From a virus, in IMG/VR virus record IMGVR_UViG_3300025732_000343, positions 1 through 20,150 of that record: DNA of 20,150 nucleotides. One strand, 5' to 3'. The translations under genes and the position numbers were made by a program. The notes below the pieces were generated by a model. That model did not search any database. It worked only from the letters and a program-made list of their open reading frames with translations, and was not told the DNA's origin. Shown here piece after piece: positions 13,032 to 19,631 of this stretch; position 1 is the first letter of the stretch; every line of letters begins with the position of its first letter.

Positions 13032-15050
13032 ATGGGTAGGTACGAACTGACGGTTGCGATGGCAGCCTACGACGATTTCAACGGAGTATTCTTTTCTAGC
13101 CAAGCATTGCGCATGTACCAAGACATGCGCAATGTCGAAATTGTCATTCTTGACAACAATCCCGATTCGGCAGAAGGTCAAGCCACCAAGTCGTATGTCG
13201 AATCAGTCCAGCATAACGAAGCCATTCGCTACGTCCCGTTCAAAGGCAGCATCGGGACTACCCAGACCAGGGAGCATCTTTTTCAGCTAGCCGAAGGCGA
13301 TGCAGTCCTAGTTATGGATTGCCATGTTTTGTTACAAGCTAATGCAATCTACCATCTAAAGAAGTTCTACCGCGAAGCCTCGGAACAGCAGCGAAAAGAC
13401 CTGTACACCGGCCCATTGCTTATGGACGGTTTGAACTTCGTGATGACCCACTTTGAGTGCGAATGGCGCGATCAAATGTGGGGTGTATGGGCAACTGCCT
13501 GGAAGCATCCTGACGGCACGGCAGTCCTATGCCGCCCGACCGAGAACAACAAAGTCAAAATGCGCCCGCTGATGACAGATGGCCCTTGGGCTACTATTGA
13601 TGTCCCTTGGCCCGCACACGAACAGCAACTACTGTCCAAGGGCTATAAAGTCATGGGCATGGATAGCACTGATGCCCCGTTTGAAATCCCGGCACAGGGG
13701 CTTGGCCTGTTCAGCAGCACCAAAGAACATTGGCTCGGGTTCAATCCAAATTTCAAAGCCTTCGGGGGCGAGGAGTGCTACATCCATGAAAAGTATCGTC
13801 AACACGGTCGAAAGGCTATGTGCCTGCCGTTCCTGAAATGGAATCACCGATTCGGGCGGCCCGGCGGACCTAAGTACCCGTTGACGCTAGAAGGCAAGAT
13901 CCGTAACTATATCCTTGGATTCGACGAGCTTGGTTTTGATCGTGAACCGGTACGAAAGCATTTTGTCGATGAAGTGGGTGTTGCTCAGCTTAAATATGAT
14001 GCGATTGCGGCGAACCCCATTGGATTCGACCCAATGCCAATGCCAAACCTACCGGTAAACGTGCCAGACGTGCAGGCAAAGAGCAATCTAGGTTTGCCAT
14101 TGCCTGTTGTGGCAGATAGTTTTTCGGATGTCATTGAATTTATCGTAAAGACTCCAAGAGACTTGGATCAGCATGTCAATGCGTTCATGCAATGGACACT
14201 AGGCTGCGATAGCGCTGTCGAAGTCACCAAGCGGCGAGAATCTACAGCCTTTTTGCTGGGCGCTATGGGGCGTAAGGTTTGCGGCGGAAAATGCCAGAAA
14301 GAGTCGTGCGACAAACAAAGTTGTAACAAAGTGGCGTATGTTACAAGCTACCAAGAGGAAGGCGACTCTCTTATCGGGTTGCTACAAGACTTGGTTAAGT
14401 CGCACACTGGCCGACCGCTTGAGTTTACCGTATCGCAGATGAACCACGATACGATGCTAGAAACCATACCAGCATCCGATCTGCTGTTCATCGACACCCG
14501 GCATCACGGTGAGCGCCTGTATGCGGAACTGACCGCATACGCCCCAAACATCGCAAAACGTATCCTGATTCACGATACGGCTACATTCGGAGTCAAGGGC
14601 GAAAATGATGGTAAAGGCATGTTTTGGGCGATCCGAAAGTTCATAGACGAGAATCCAGAATGGTTCATCGCGGAACACAAGGATCATCAATATGGAATGA
14701 CTGTACTTTCCAAACTGCCTGAGGATAAACCAGAAGAATTGGTCAAACCTTGGCCCAAGTCGGACAAAGACGGTAAGCCTTGCGGTTGCGGACAGAACGT
14801 CAAAAAGTTCCTAAAAATGATCGGTATCGAAGCCAGCGAAGGCTGTTCCTGCAATCGCCGAGCAGCCGTTATGGATCAGATGGGGCCGCAATGGTGCCGT
14901 GAAAATATCGACGAGATTCTGAACTGGCTCAAAGAGGAGGCCGATGCTAGAAACATGGGCCACCTGTTTATTCGCCCGGCGGTAAAGCTGATGGTTATGC
15001 GAGCCATTCGGCAAGCCGAAAAGGATGAAAAATCCGGTGCCTGTAGCTAA
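13032..15050 (+). CDS. GalNAc-transferase-like GT2 / methyltransferase-like fusion with Cys-bearing tail, 672 aa
   Basis: Domain 1 (about 1-310) is a GT-A glycosyltransferase of the GT2/GT27 kind. It has an MAAYDDFNGV start, EIVILDNN, a metal-binding D-C-H (96-98) in place of DxD, GGEE (245-248) and a late WNHRF (270-274), an order reminiscent of polypeptide GalNAc-transferases. Domain 2 (about 365-560) resembles the class I methyltransferase/cephalosporin-hydroxylase-like family: DLDQHVNAF, LLFIDTRHHGERLYAELTAY (484-503), LIHDTATFG (512-520), and a final GMTVLSK. It carries a Cys cluster (417, 421, 426, 431). Domain 3 (about 583-665) has CGCGQNVKKFLKMIGI, CSCNRRAAVMDQMGPQWC and a helical end, a tail domain I recall following similar domains elsewhere. 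A transfer of sugar to virion protein and its modification is a reasonable inference. The acceptor and the reaction of domain 2 are unknown. AGGAG lies 10 bases before ATG 13032. Confidence 0.8.
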   Translation: MGRYELTVAMAAYDDFNGVFFSSQALRMYQDMRNVEIVILDNNPDSAEGQATKSYVESVQHNEAIRYVPFKGSIGTTQTREHLFQLAEGDAVLVMDCHVLLQANAIYHLKKFYREASEQQRKDLYTGPLLMDGLNFVMTHFECEWRDQMWGVWATAWKHPDGTAVLCRPTENNKVKMRPLMTDGPWATIDVPWPAHEQQLLSKGYKVMGMDSTDAPFEIPAQGLGLFSSTKEHWLGFNPNFKAFGGEECYIHEKYRQHGRKAMCLPFLKWNHRFGRPGGPKYPLTLEGKIRNYILGFDELGFDREPVRKHFVDEVGVAQLKYDAIAANPIGFDPMPMPNLPVNVPDVQAKSNLGLPLPVVADSFSDVIEFIVKTPRDLDQHVNAFMQWTLGCDSAVEVTKRRESTAFLLGAMGRKVCGGKCQKESCDKQSCNKVAYVTSYQEEGDSLIGLLQDLVKSHTGRPLEFTVSQMNHDTMLETIPASDLLFIDTRHHGERLYAELTAYAPNIAKRILIHDTATFGVKGENDGKGMFWAIRKFIDENPEWFIAEHKDHQYGMTVLSKLPEDKPEELVKPWPKSDKDGKPCGCGQNVKKFLKMIGIEASEGCSCNRRAAVMDQMGPQWCRENIDEILNWLKEEADARNMGHLFIRPAVKLMVMRAIRQAEKDEKSGACS

Positions 15051-15703
15051 AGTTTAAGCAACTTTAGCCAGTGTTCGACCTTCATCATAAAAGTAGGCAG
15101 ATCGTAAAAAACGTCTGCCTGCTTTAGTTTATGGGTCGTATAAGTCGCCAGCGTTCCTTCGTACATAAACACTGGGCAGCCAATACTGTGTGCAATGTGG
15201 CTAAAGCCAGAGTCGCACCCAACAAACAAAGCACAAGTAGACAATGCCTGCGCCGCTGTCGGCAGGCTCAGGTGTGCCCCTAAGCGGATACCTTTGTATC
15301 CGTTTAGTTTCAGTACCGACTTAATCTCCGCGATAAGCGAAGTAGGCGGATTCTTTTCCTCTGCTGAGGATATACCGTCAAACTGGTAGCAGAACGTCCG
15401 TTGAACCCGATCATGCCGCCAGCGATACTTTGCATCTGCGGCCAACGGCGGATAGCACCAGTTCAGCCAGGGATCTACCTTGGTCTTTCCCGGATCTCGC
15501 ACAAACACCGGTCGGTACGGCTGCTCGGTGAACAGGGAATCGATCTGCTCGAATCTCCCGTAATAGTCCATGTGGAACCACTGTGTACCCAGCTTGTAAG
15601 CCACTTTGTGCCTTTGACCTAAAATGGTCATTAGGCAATAGCTGGTGAAGTGATCCCCTAGATTCGTATTATGCGGTTCGTAGATGATGGACGAGTCTAA
15701 CAT
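15047..15703 (-). CDS. GT-B glycosyltransferase-like (GT9/heptosyltransferase C-half-like), 218 aa
   Basis: The C-terminal half has the nucleotide-sugar-binding pattern of GT9/ADP-heptosyltransferases: LSTCALFVGCDSGFSHIAHS (154-173), then IGCPVFMYEG. The usual counterpart is D-[ST]-G-x-x-H-[LI]-A-x-[AS]-[LIF]-G-x-P. The N-terminal half has YEPHNTNLGDHFTSYCL, similar to the G-D-x-[LF] start of this fold, but at 218 residues the protein is much shorter than a full heptosyltransferase (over 300). It may be a compact phage version or work with a partner. It is the last gene of the minus-strand operon. It begins 4 bases after the GT2 gene, with a GAGG ribosome site spanning that gene's stop, and its own TAG overlaps the plus-strand TAA at 15047-15050. 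Confidence 0.65.
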   Translation of the reverse strand: MLDSSIIYEPHNTNLGDHFTSYCLMTILGQRHKVAYKLGTQWFHMDYYGRFEQIDSLFTEQPYRPVFVRDPGKTKVDPWLNWCYPPLAADAKYRWRHDRVQRTFCYQFDGISSAEEKNPPTSLIAEIKSVLKLNGYKGIRLGAHLSLPTAAQALSTCALFVGCDSGFSHIAHSIGCPVFMYEGTLATYTTHKLKQADVFYDLPTFMMKVEHWLKLLKL

Positions 15704-15707
15704 CGGA

Positions 15708-16448
15708 TTACCTCGACAATGCTTCTGGAAAGCGGTTTCGGATGTCTAGCAGGGTGTTTAAGTACCAGGGATCATACGATGGTACGATCAGACTGCCAGT
15801 ACATGAATGCGGGGTTTTACCCCACCATGTTTCGTCAGCCGCGCCCTGTGAATAACCGCTACAATGGTTTTCAGCATTTTCTCCCCAGCGATAGACATAG
15901 CTCGGGATTTCGGGGCGTCCGGGAGGTACAGCATCCGAGGCTCGTCGCAGGAACATCTGATCGTGCGCGCACGCTTTCGTATCCTGGAATCCGCCGATCT
16001 GTTCCAGCAATTCTCGGCTAACCGTAATAGACGACCAAAACCGCCCTTCGGTCGGGATCTTGTTTAGCCCTAGATAATCTGCGAAGATCGTATCCGGGTA
16101 TGTCCATTTCACAGATGGATCGGCGTACATTTCTGCTGCCAATTCCAAATGCAAAGGCAAGAATCCATCATCATCGTCCCAAATAGCCACGGCATCCCAA
16201 TCGATGCCCTCGGCGGCTTCCAGCATCTTTGTGTACTTTAGCGGCAAAGACGGTATTCGCTCTGCCGTTTTCACTAGCAGCACGTTCTTTGGATCGTTGT
16301 GAACCCTTACGATCTGGCATTCGGATGGCCGGTCATCGCAGATGACTAGCACCGCATCCTTGTGTGTCTGATCCAGAAAGCACTGAATAGCGTTTGCGAT
16401 GGTATCCGTGCGATGATTCCACACCGGCATCAAGCATAAGAATTTCAT
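15708..16448 (-). CDS. GT2 family (GT-A) glycosyltransferase, 246 aa
   Basis: The N-terminus has the GT-A start FLCLMPVWNHRTDTIANAI, with CFLDQTHKDAVLVICDD (the common S-V-L-x-Q-T-x-x-x-x-E-[IL]-I-V-x-D-D pattern) and an acidic IWDDDDGFLPLHLE (89-102) that supplies the metal-binding DxD. Later parts, SSITVSRELLEQIGGFQDT and DQMFLRRAS, are the usual G-G-F and acidic acceptor-site region, and YVYRWGENAENHCSG follows. It presumably moves a sugar from a nucleotide donor. The acceptor is not identifiable. It starts at an ATGA overlap with the 76-residue gene and has an AGGA ribosome site 6 bases before the ATG. It is soluble, with no membrane segment, so a cytoplasmic protein or DNA acceptor is more likely than a membrane lipid. 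Confidence 0.85.
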   Translation of the reverse strand: MKFLCLMPVWNHRTDTIANAIQCFLDQTHKDAVLVICDDRPSECQIVRVHNDPKNVLLVKTAERIPSLPLKYTKMLEAAEGIDWDAVAIWDDDDGFLPLHLELAAEMYADPSVKWTYPDTIFADYLGLNKIPTEGRFWSSITVSRELLEQIGGFQDTKACAHDQMFLRRASDAVPPGRPEIPSYVYRWGENAENHCSGYSQGAADETWWGKTPHSCTGSLIVPSYDPWYLNTLLDIRNRFPEALSR

Positions 16449-16675
16449 TCGTAGTCCTCGTTCTCTCTGTTTTTAAGGAATAGCCCTAAACCGCCGTAGT
16501 CGCTTCGGTCATTTTCATGGAAGATCGGATGGCCTAGCTCCAGCCTACGTCGCATAATCTCAATCTTTTCGGGACTTCCGGGGGCGGCATCGGTAGCTAC
16601 AAACATATTCATATCCTCCTCGTTGTACGGGTGATTGCCGTACCGAAGAATGTATTCGTACTTGTTGCTAGCCAT
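16445..16675 (-). CDS. Unrecognised acidic 76-aa protein
   Basis: A short acidic protein without a family I can name. It reads smoothly, with EYILRYGNHPYNEEDMNMFV, a Gly/Pro turn, a helix (PEKIEIMRRRLELG), then HPIFHENDRSDYGGLGLFL. The H-P-[IL]-F-H-x-x-D-R-x-D-Y-x-G-L-G portion looks like a conserved patch and recalls small hypothetical proteins of planctomycete-type genomes, from memory only. It overlaps the SbcC C-lobe gene by 8 bases and the GT2 gene by 4, so it is translated from the same message. Good overlaps on both sides and no competing frame support it as a real gene. Confidence 0.7.
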   Translation of the reverse strand: MASNKYEYILRYGNHPYNEEDMNMFVATDAAPGSPEKIEIMRRRLELGHPIFHENDRSDYGGLGLFLKNRENEDYE

Positions 16676-17213
16676 CTATTTGTACCTTGTGTTCAAAGTC
16701 CATGAACTCTTGGATATGCGTGATTAGGATGATCTGAATGCCGAACTCGTCCGCAAGCTCAGCCAATAGCGACCGCATGGGATCTCGGTAATTCGCCGAT
16801 AGAAACCGAAACGGCTCGTCTAGCACTAACACTTTTGCTGGCCTGGGGCGGCTCAGCATCAAGCAAGCCAGCCGCAAGCCGAACGACGCGACATCCAGCA
16901 CCCCGCCTCCGCAACTATTCACCGGGTCCAATTCGTATCCGTCAGCGTCTTTGTAAACGCCACGGACTTCCGTTTGGCCTCGCTTCTGCTCGAATACAAG
17001 CACAAACTCCATCGCCTTGTCGCCAAAAACGGCCTTTAGGCAGCGTGTGACGACATAGCCGATCTGACGTTGGCATTGTTCCTGGCAGTCAGTGCCGATG
17101 GTTTGCAGCGTTTGCTTGGCCTGCGAAATAGCCTCTTGTAGCAATTTGTTTTGCTCCAAGAGGCTATTTGTGCTTTCCAACGCTATAACACCGGCGTCCC
17201 GCTTAGCGACCAT
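16668..17213 (-). CDS. SbcC/Rad50 C-lobe as a separate protein, 181 aa
   Basis: This is the second half of an SMC-type ATPase head. A helix (IALESTNSLLEQNKLLQEAI) leads to a beta core, then the ABC signature region SCGGGVLDVASFGLRLA (about 100-116), Walker B KVLVLDEP (127-134), a D-loop-like FRFLS and the His switch LITHIQEF (H166). There is no Walker A, which is in the gene at 18477-19631, so this product must pair with that N-lobe to bind ATP. The signature lacks the canonical L-S-G-G-E, reading N-S-C-G-G-G. I prefer ATG 17213, 8 bases before the stop of the coiled-coil gene. ATG 17261 would add 16 residues that overlap that gene's end and look like an out-of-frame shadow. Confidence 0.85.
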   Translation of the reverse strand: MVAKRDAGVIALESTNSLLEQNKLLQEAISQAKQTLQTIGTDCQEQCQRQIGYVVTRCLKAVFGDKAMEFVLVFEQKRGQTEVRGVYKDADGYELDPVNSCGGGVLDVASFGLRLACLMLSRPRPAKVLVLDEPFRFLSANYRDPMRSLLAELADEFGIQIILITHIQEFMDFEHKVQIDG

Positions 17214-17451
17214 TATTGATAGCCGCGAGCGTGTCTCCGTAATCGTTAAGAAATTGCTCATATTGTTCCGTATAAGTCGGTTCGGTTGTTCTGATATACT
17301 CGTCCAGTTCGTCTAGCTCTTTTCGGGCAGACTCCACCGTATCATGGCCCAGCGATTTCAACGCCGCCATCAACTGATCCTTCTGGCCCTCTAGTCGTGC
17401 CTTGTGTTCCTTGGCTTGTTCTAATTTCTTTAGAATGTCCGCAACTTCCAC
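17203..17451 (-). CDS. Small coiled-coil protein of the split SbcC/Rad50 cassette, 82 aa
   Basis: Residues 1-45 (ADILKKLEQAKEHKARLEGQ, KDQLMAALKSLG) and 47-80 (SARKELDELDEYIRTTEPTY, YEQFLNDYGDTLAAI) are charged helices with heptad-like spacing, forming a helical hairpin. A GTG start at 17451 has a strong AGGAG eight bases upstream. It could serve as part of the returning coil that is missing from the split SbcC or as a linker between lobes. It overlaps the zinc-ribbon-like ORF by 110 bases in another frame and its stop lies 8 bases beyond the C-lobe ATG. Similarity to any known gene is not claimed. Confidence 0.7.
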   Translation of the reverse strand: MEVADILKKLEQAKEHKARLEGQKDQLMAALKSLGHDTVESARKELDELDEYIRTTEPTYTEQYEQFLNDYGDTLAAINNGR

Positions 17452-17590
17452 AATCTGTTCTCCTGGCTACTATGTCGCACGGCTGTCCGGGGTAAACTCT
17501 ACCCCGAAAAGGACAGTCGATCTGCTGTGTAACGTCTTCGCCCGCTGACCGCGATATTACTTCACCGCATGTCCGGCAGACGATAATCAT
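17342..17590 (-). CDS. Small zinc-ribbon-like protein (about 58-82 aa)
   Basis: ATG 17590 forms an ATGA junction with the SbcD stop. The first 58 residues carry VCRTCGEV (C5, C8), then DCPFRGRVYPGQPCD, and CGSCGHSKE (two further CxxC cysteines), a zinc-ribbon-like C-x2-C ... C-x2-C arrangement. The remaining residues (Thr/Gly/Pro-rich) are read from bases that overlap the coiled-coil gene in a different frame and may be a tail of low significance. An overlap of 110 bases is large, so the true product may be a short zinc protein. It might be a hook accessory for the split SbcC or an unrelated DNA-binding protein. Confidence 0.5.
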   Translation of the reverse strand: MIIVCRTCGEVISRSAGEDVTQQIDCPFRGRVYPGQPCDIVARRTDCGSCGHSKEIRTSQGTQGTTRGPEGSVDGGVEIAGP

Positions 17591-18510
17591 GCGAGCACCT
17601 TTTGCAATACGGCTGCAAGCTCTTTTCGGACAGCTTCTCTGGCTTCGACTTGAATGGCGGCTTTTAGCCGATCTGTAAACGAGTCGGCAGTATTCTCCAG
17701 GTCGTTAAGCTGCTCAATGACTTCACCGGCAATCTTAGCTGCCGGTAATTCATTTACGGCCCATTGCGGCTCTGAAATGTTTGGCAGTGCTTTTCGCTCG
17801 ATTGCGCCGTTACTATACAGAATACCGACCGATGGCTTTAGGTGCTTCTGGTCGGAGTTGTGCGGAATGAATCCACCGTGGTTGTAGATAGTTCCAGCTT
17901 GCCAAGGAATATGGTTATCGCCGATCAACGCCGCATGGAACTCTTTGAATAGGTAATCGGATTGCCCTAGTTCCGCTGTTTCCGGTGCGTGGGCATGGCA
18001 AGCCGATCCAGCATAAATGTATTTGTGAACCACCAACAAATTTAACACTTCTGGATTCGTAATTTCCGGCTTCGGTGTTTGGTACTGGTCCCAGGGCATT
18101 GCCCAGATGCGGAAACAATCTCCAGTAGGGTAATCGAAAATCGAGTTCCATCTGTTTATGGGCAGGTCGATAATCTTTTCAGACCTCACCATTGCGCCGT
18201 AAGCCCCTCGCATTCGTCGGCTGTAATCATGCCCTTCTAAGTCGTGGTTTCCCGGAATGGCGTACATAGGAGGCAGATTGTGCATAGCCCACGAAACAAC
18301 CTCGGAGGGCGGATTCCATTTATCGAAGACGTCACCGGCGCAGATGATCGGCAAGTCTTCTGTGACTGCCATATATGTCAGTTCACGGTACACTTGCTCC
18401 ATTACGCTGTACCAGCACTTTTCGGTTCTGGCAGATGGTGTAGTGTGCCGAATATGCAAATCCGATACTAACAGGGCTATTGGTTTAGGGGCTTTTGGCA
18501 CAGTGGGCAT
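17587..18510 (-). CDS. sbcD: SbcD/Mre11-like nuclease, 307 aa
   Basis: A metallophosphoesterase with Mre11-type motifs in order: SDLHI (D17, H19), CAGDVFDKW (D60, D63), PGNHD (N88, H89), VVHKY (H162) and IGDNHIPW (198-200, then NHGGF). The G-D-N-H version of the fifth motif is a slight variant of the usual G-H-x-H. The family cuts DNA ends and hairpins with an SbcC/Rad50 ATPase; in phage it is involved in replication and recombination (T4 gp47, T5 D12-type). A C-terminal helix (about 240-307) may bind the SbcC coil base. The gene overlaps the SbcC N-lobe by 34 bases and the next ORF by 4. At 307 residues it is a little shorter than E. coli SbcD, which is about 400. Confidence 0.88.
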   Translation of the reverse strand: MPTVPKAPKPIALLVSDLHIRHTTPSARTEKCWYSVMEQVYRELTYMAVTEDLPIICAGDVFDKWNPPSEVVSWAMHNLPPMYAIPGNHDLEGHDYSRRMRGAYGAMVRSEKIIDLPINRWNSIFDYPTGDCFRIWAMPWDQYQTPKPEITNPEVLNLLVVHKYIYAGSACHAHAPETAELGQSDYLFKEFHAALIGDNHIPWQAGTIYNHGGFIPHNSDQKHLKPSVGILYSNGAIERKALPNISEPQWAVNELPAAKIAGEVIEQLNDLENTADSFTDRLKAAIQVEAREAVRKELAAVLQKVLA

Positions 18511-19631
18511 AGCTTTTGGGTTTCCTTTTCCTGCTGCAACTCGATTTCTAGTTTTTGGACTCTATCACCAGCAAATAGGTACTTGCCCTGCCAATCGGCA
18601 ATAGCACTAAGCGTCTGGTATATTTTGTCCCTGTGTTGCTTTTTGCGGTTTAATTCCTCGCCAGCCGCCAACAATTTTTGCAGTTGGTCCGAAAACTTGG
18701 TCGTAACCAGATTCAGTCGTTGAAGTTGTTCAACAGCGTTTACCAGAGTCCGCAATCGCTGCTTCGCAGTATCTAACTTTTTAGCTGGTTTTGCAAGCGC
18801 AGATAGTTGTTTTCCAAGTGCATTTGTTTTAGCTATATCCTCGCAAACGCCATCAACTGAAAGCAAGCATTCGGCCAGCTTGATCTTTTTGGCCTTTGCT
18901 TTGGTTAGCCGTTGTGCCATATCCCGTATCCCAACAGCCGCTACCAGCATTTCGCCAACGGCGCCGATCTGGTCAGATACCGATTCCAATCTGGATATAG
19001 CTTGCTCTAACTTGCCTTTGCGTTCGCGTGCCGATTCTAAGTCGTAGTACATTTTTTCTAATGCTGTTAGCCTTTCATCAGCTACGCTAATCCAGGCCAT
19101 GTCCTCGCATGTCTTGGATTGCTGCTCAGCCAGCGTTTCCAGGGATTGTACAGTAGCCCTGATTGCATTGTACCTGGAGTTTATTTCTGAGTTTGCCTGA
19201 TCGATCACTGACAGGTCTACAATCCGGTTTAGTTCGCGGGCCATCTGCCCCGGCGTCAGCGTCAGCAGAAACGGGGGATCGTGTTGCCCCTGTAAGCAGA
19301 TTTCGGAGAGTCCCAAGACTTGCCGCACCGGTGCAGGCTGCGCGTTGGCGCAAGCAACATACACGCCGCCATCTACGGAGTAGCCGTAGCCATCCTCATT
19401 CTTAAACCGAATGACCGAGCCGTTGTCTGTTCTCAGCTTAACGAAAGTGTTATCCTCGCCATGCTTCTGCAAACCGCTGATAGGCTTATGCTCAACCACC
19501 CAGCGAATAGCCCTAAACACCGACGATTTACCGGCGTTGCTGGGGCCGACAATGACGGTGATTCCAGGGGATATTGGAATATCAAGCTCGCTATGAGCCT
19601 GAAAGTTCTTTAGCTCGACGGATTTAAGCAT
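18477..19631 (-). CDS. SbcC/Rad50 N-lobe ending at a zinc hook, 384 aa
   Basis: The N-terminal half of a Rad50/SbcC-type ATPase: LKSVELKNFQAHSELDIPI, Walker A GPSNAGKSS (29-37), and a Q-loop region CLQGQHDPPFLL. Residues about 140-370 are coiled coil (LETLAEQQSK, YYDLESARERKGKLEQAISR, TAKQRLRTLVNAVEQLQRLN). The protein ends KLCPLCQKPLNQ, a C-x-x-C zinc hook just six residues before the stop. It lacks the return coil, signature and Walker B. Those are in separate genes downstream, after SbcD. SbcC/Rad50 tethers and unwinds DNA ends for the SbcD nuclease. It overlaps the upstream exonuclease by 22 bases and SbcD by 34, so all are likely co-translated. Confidence 0.9.
   Translation of the reverse strand: MLKSVELKNFQAHSELDIPISPGITVIVGPSNAGKSSVFRAIRWVVEHKPISGLQKHGEDNTFVKLRTDNGSVIRFKNEDGYGYSVDGGVYVACANAQPAPVRQVLGLSEICLQGQHDPPFLLTLTPGQMARELNRIVDLSVIDQANSEINSRYNAIRATVQSLETLAEQQSKTCEDMAWISVADERLTALEKMYYDLESARERKGKLEQAISRLESVSDQIGAVGEMLVAAVGIRDMAQRLTKAKAKKIKLAECLLSVDGVCEDIAKTNALGKQLSALAKPAKKLDTAKQRLRTLVNAVEQLQRLNLVTTKFSDQLQKLLAAGEELNRKKQHRDKIYQTLSAIADWQGKYLFAGDRVQKLEIELQQEKETQKLCPLCQKPLNQ

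Noticed and set aside
12687-13181. 164-residue minus-strand frame over the gap at 12930-13031
   Set aside because: It covers the end of the Thr/Cys-rich gene and the start of the fusion gene with no motif.
17214-17261. ATG 17261 as start of the SbcC C-lobe
   Set aside because: It adds 16 residues that overlap the coiled-coil gene in another frame; only weak ribosome-site support. Not excluded.
16668-19631. Split SbcC as a single sequencing frameshift
   Set aside because: A complete, motif-intact SbcD gene lies between the halves, and the N-lobe ends at its hook.
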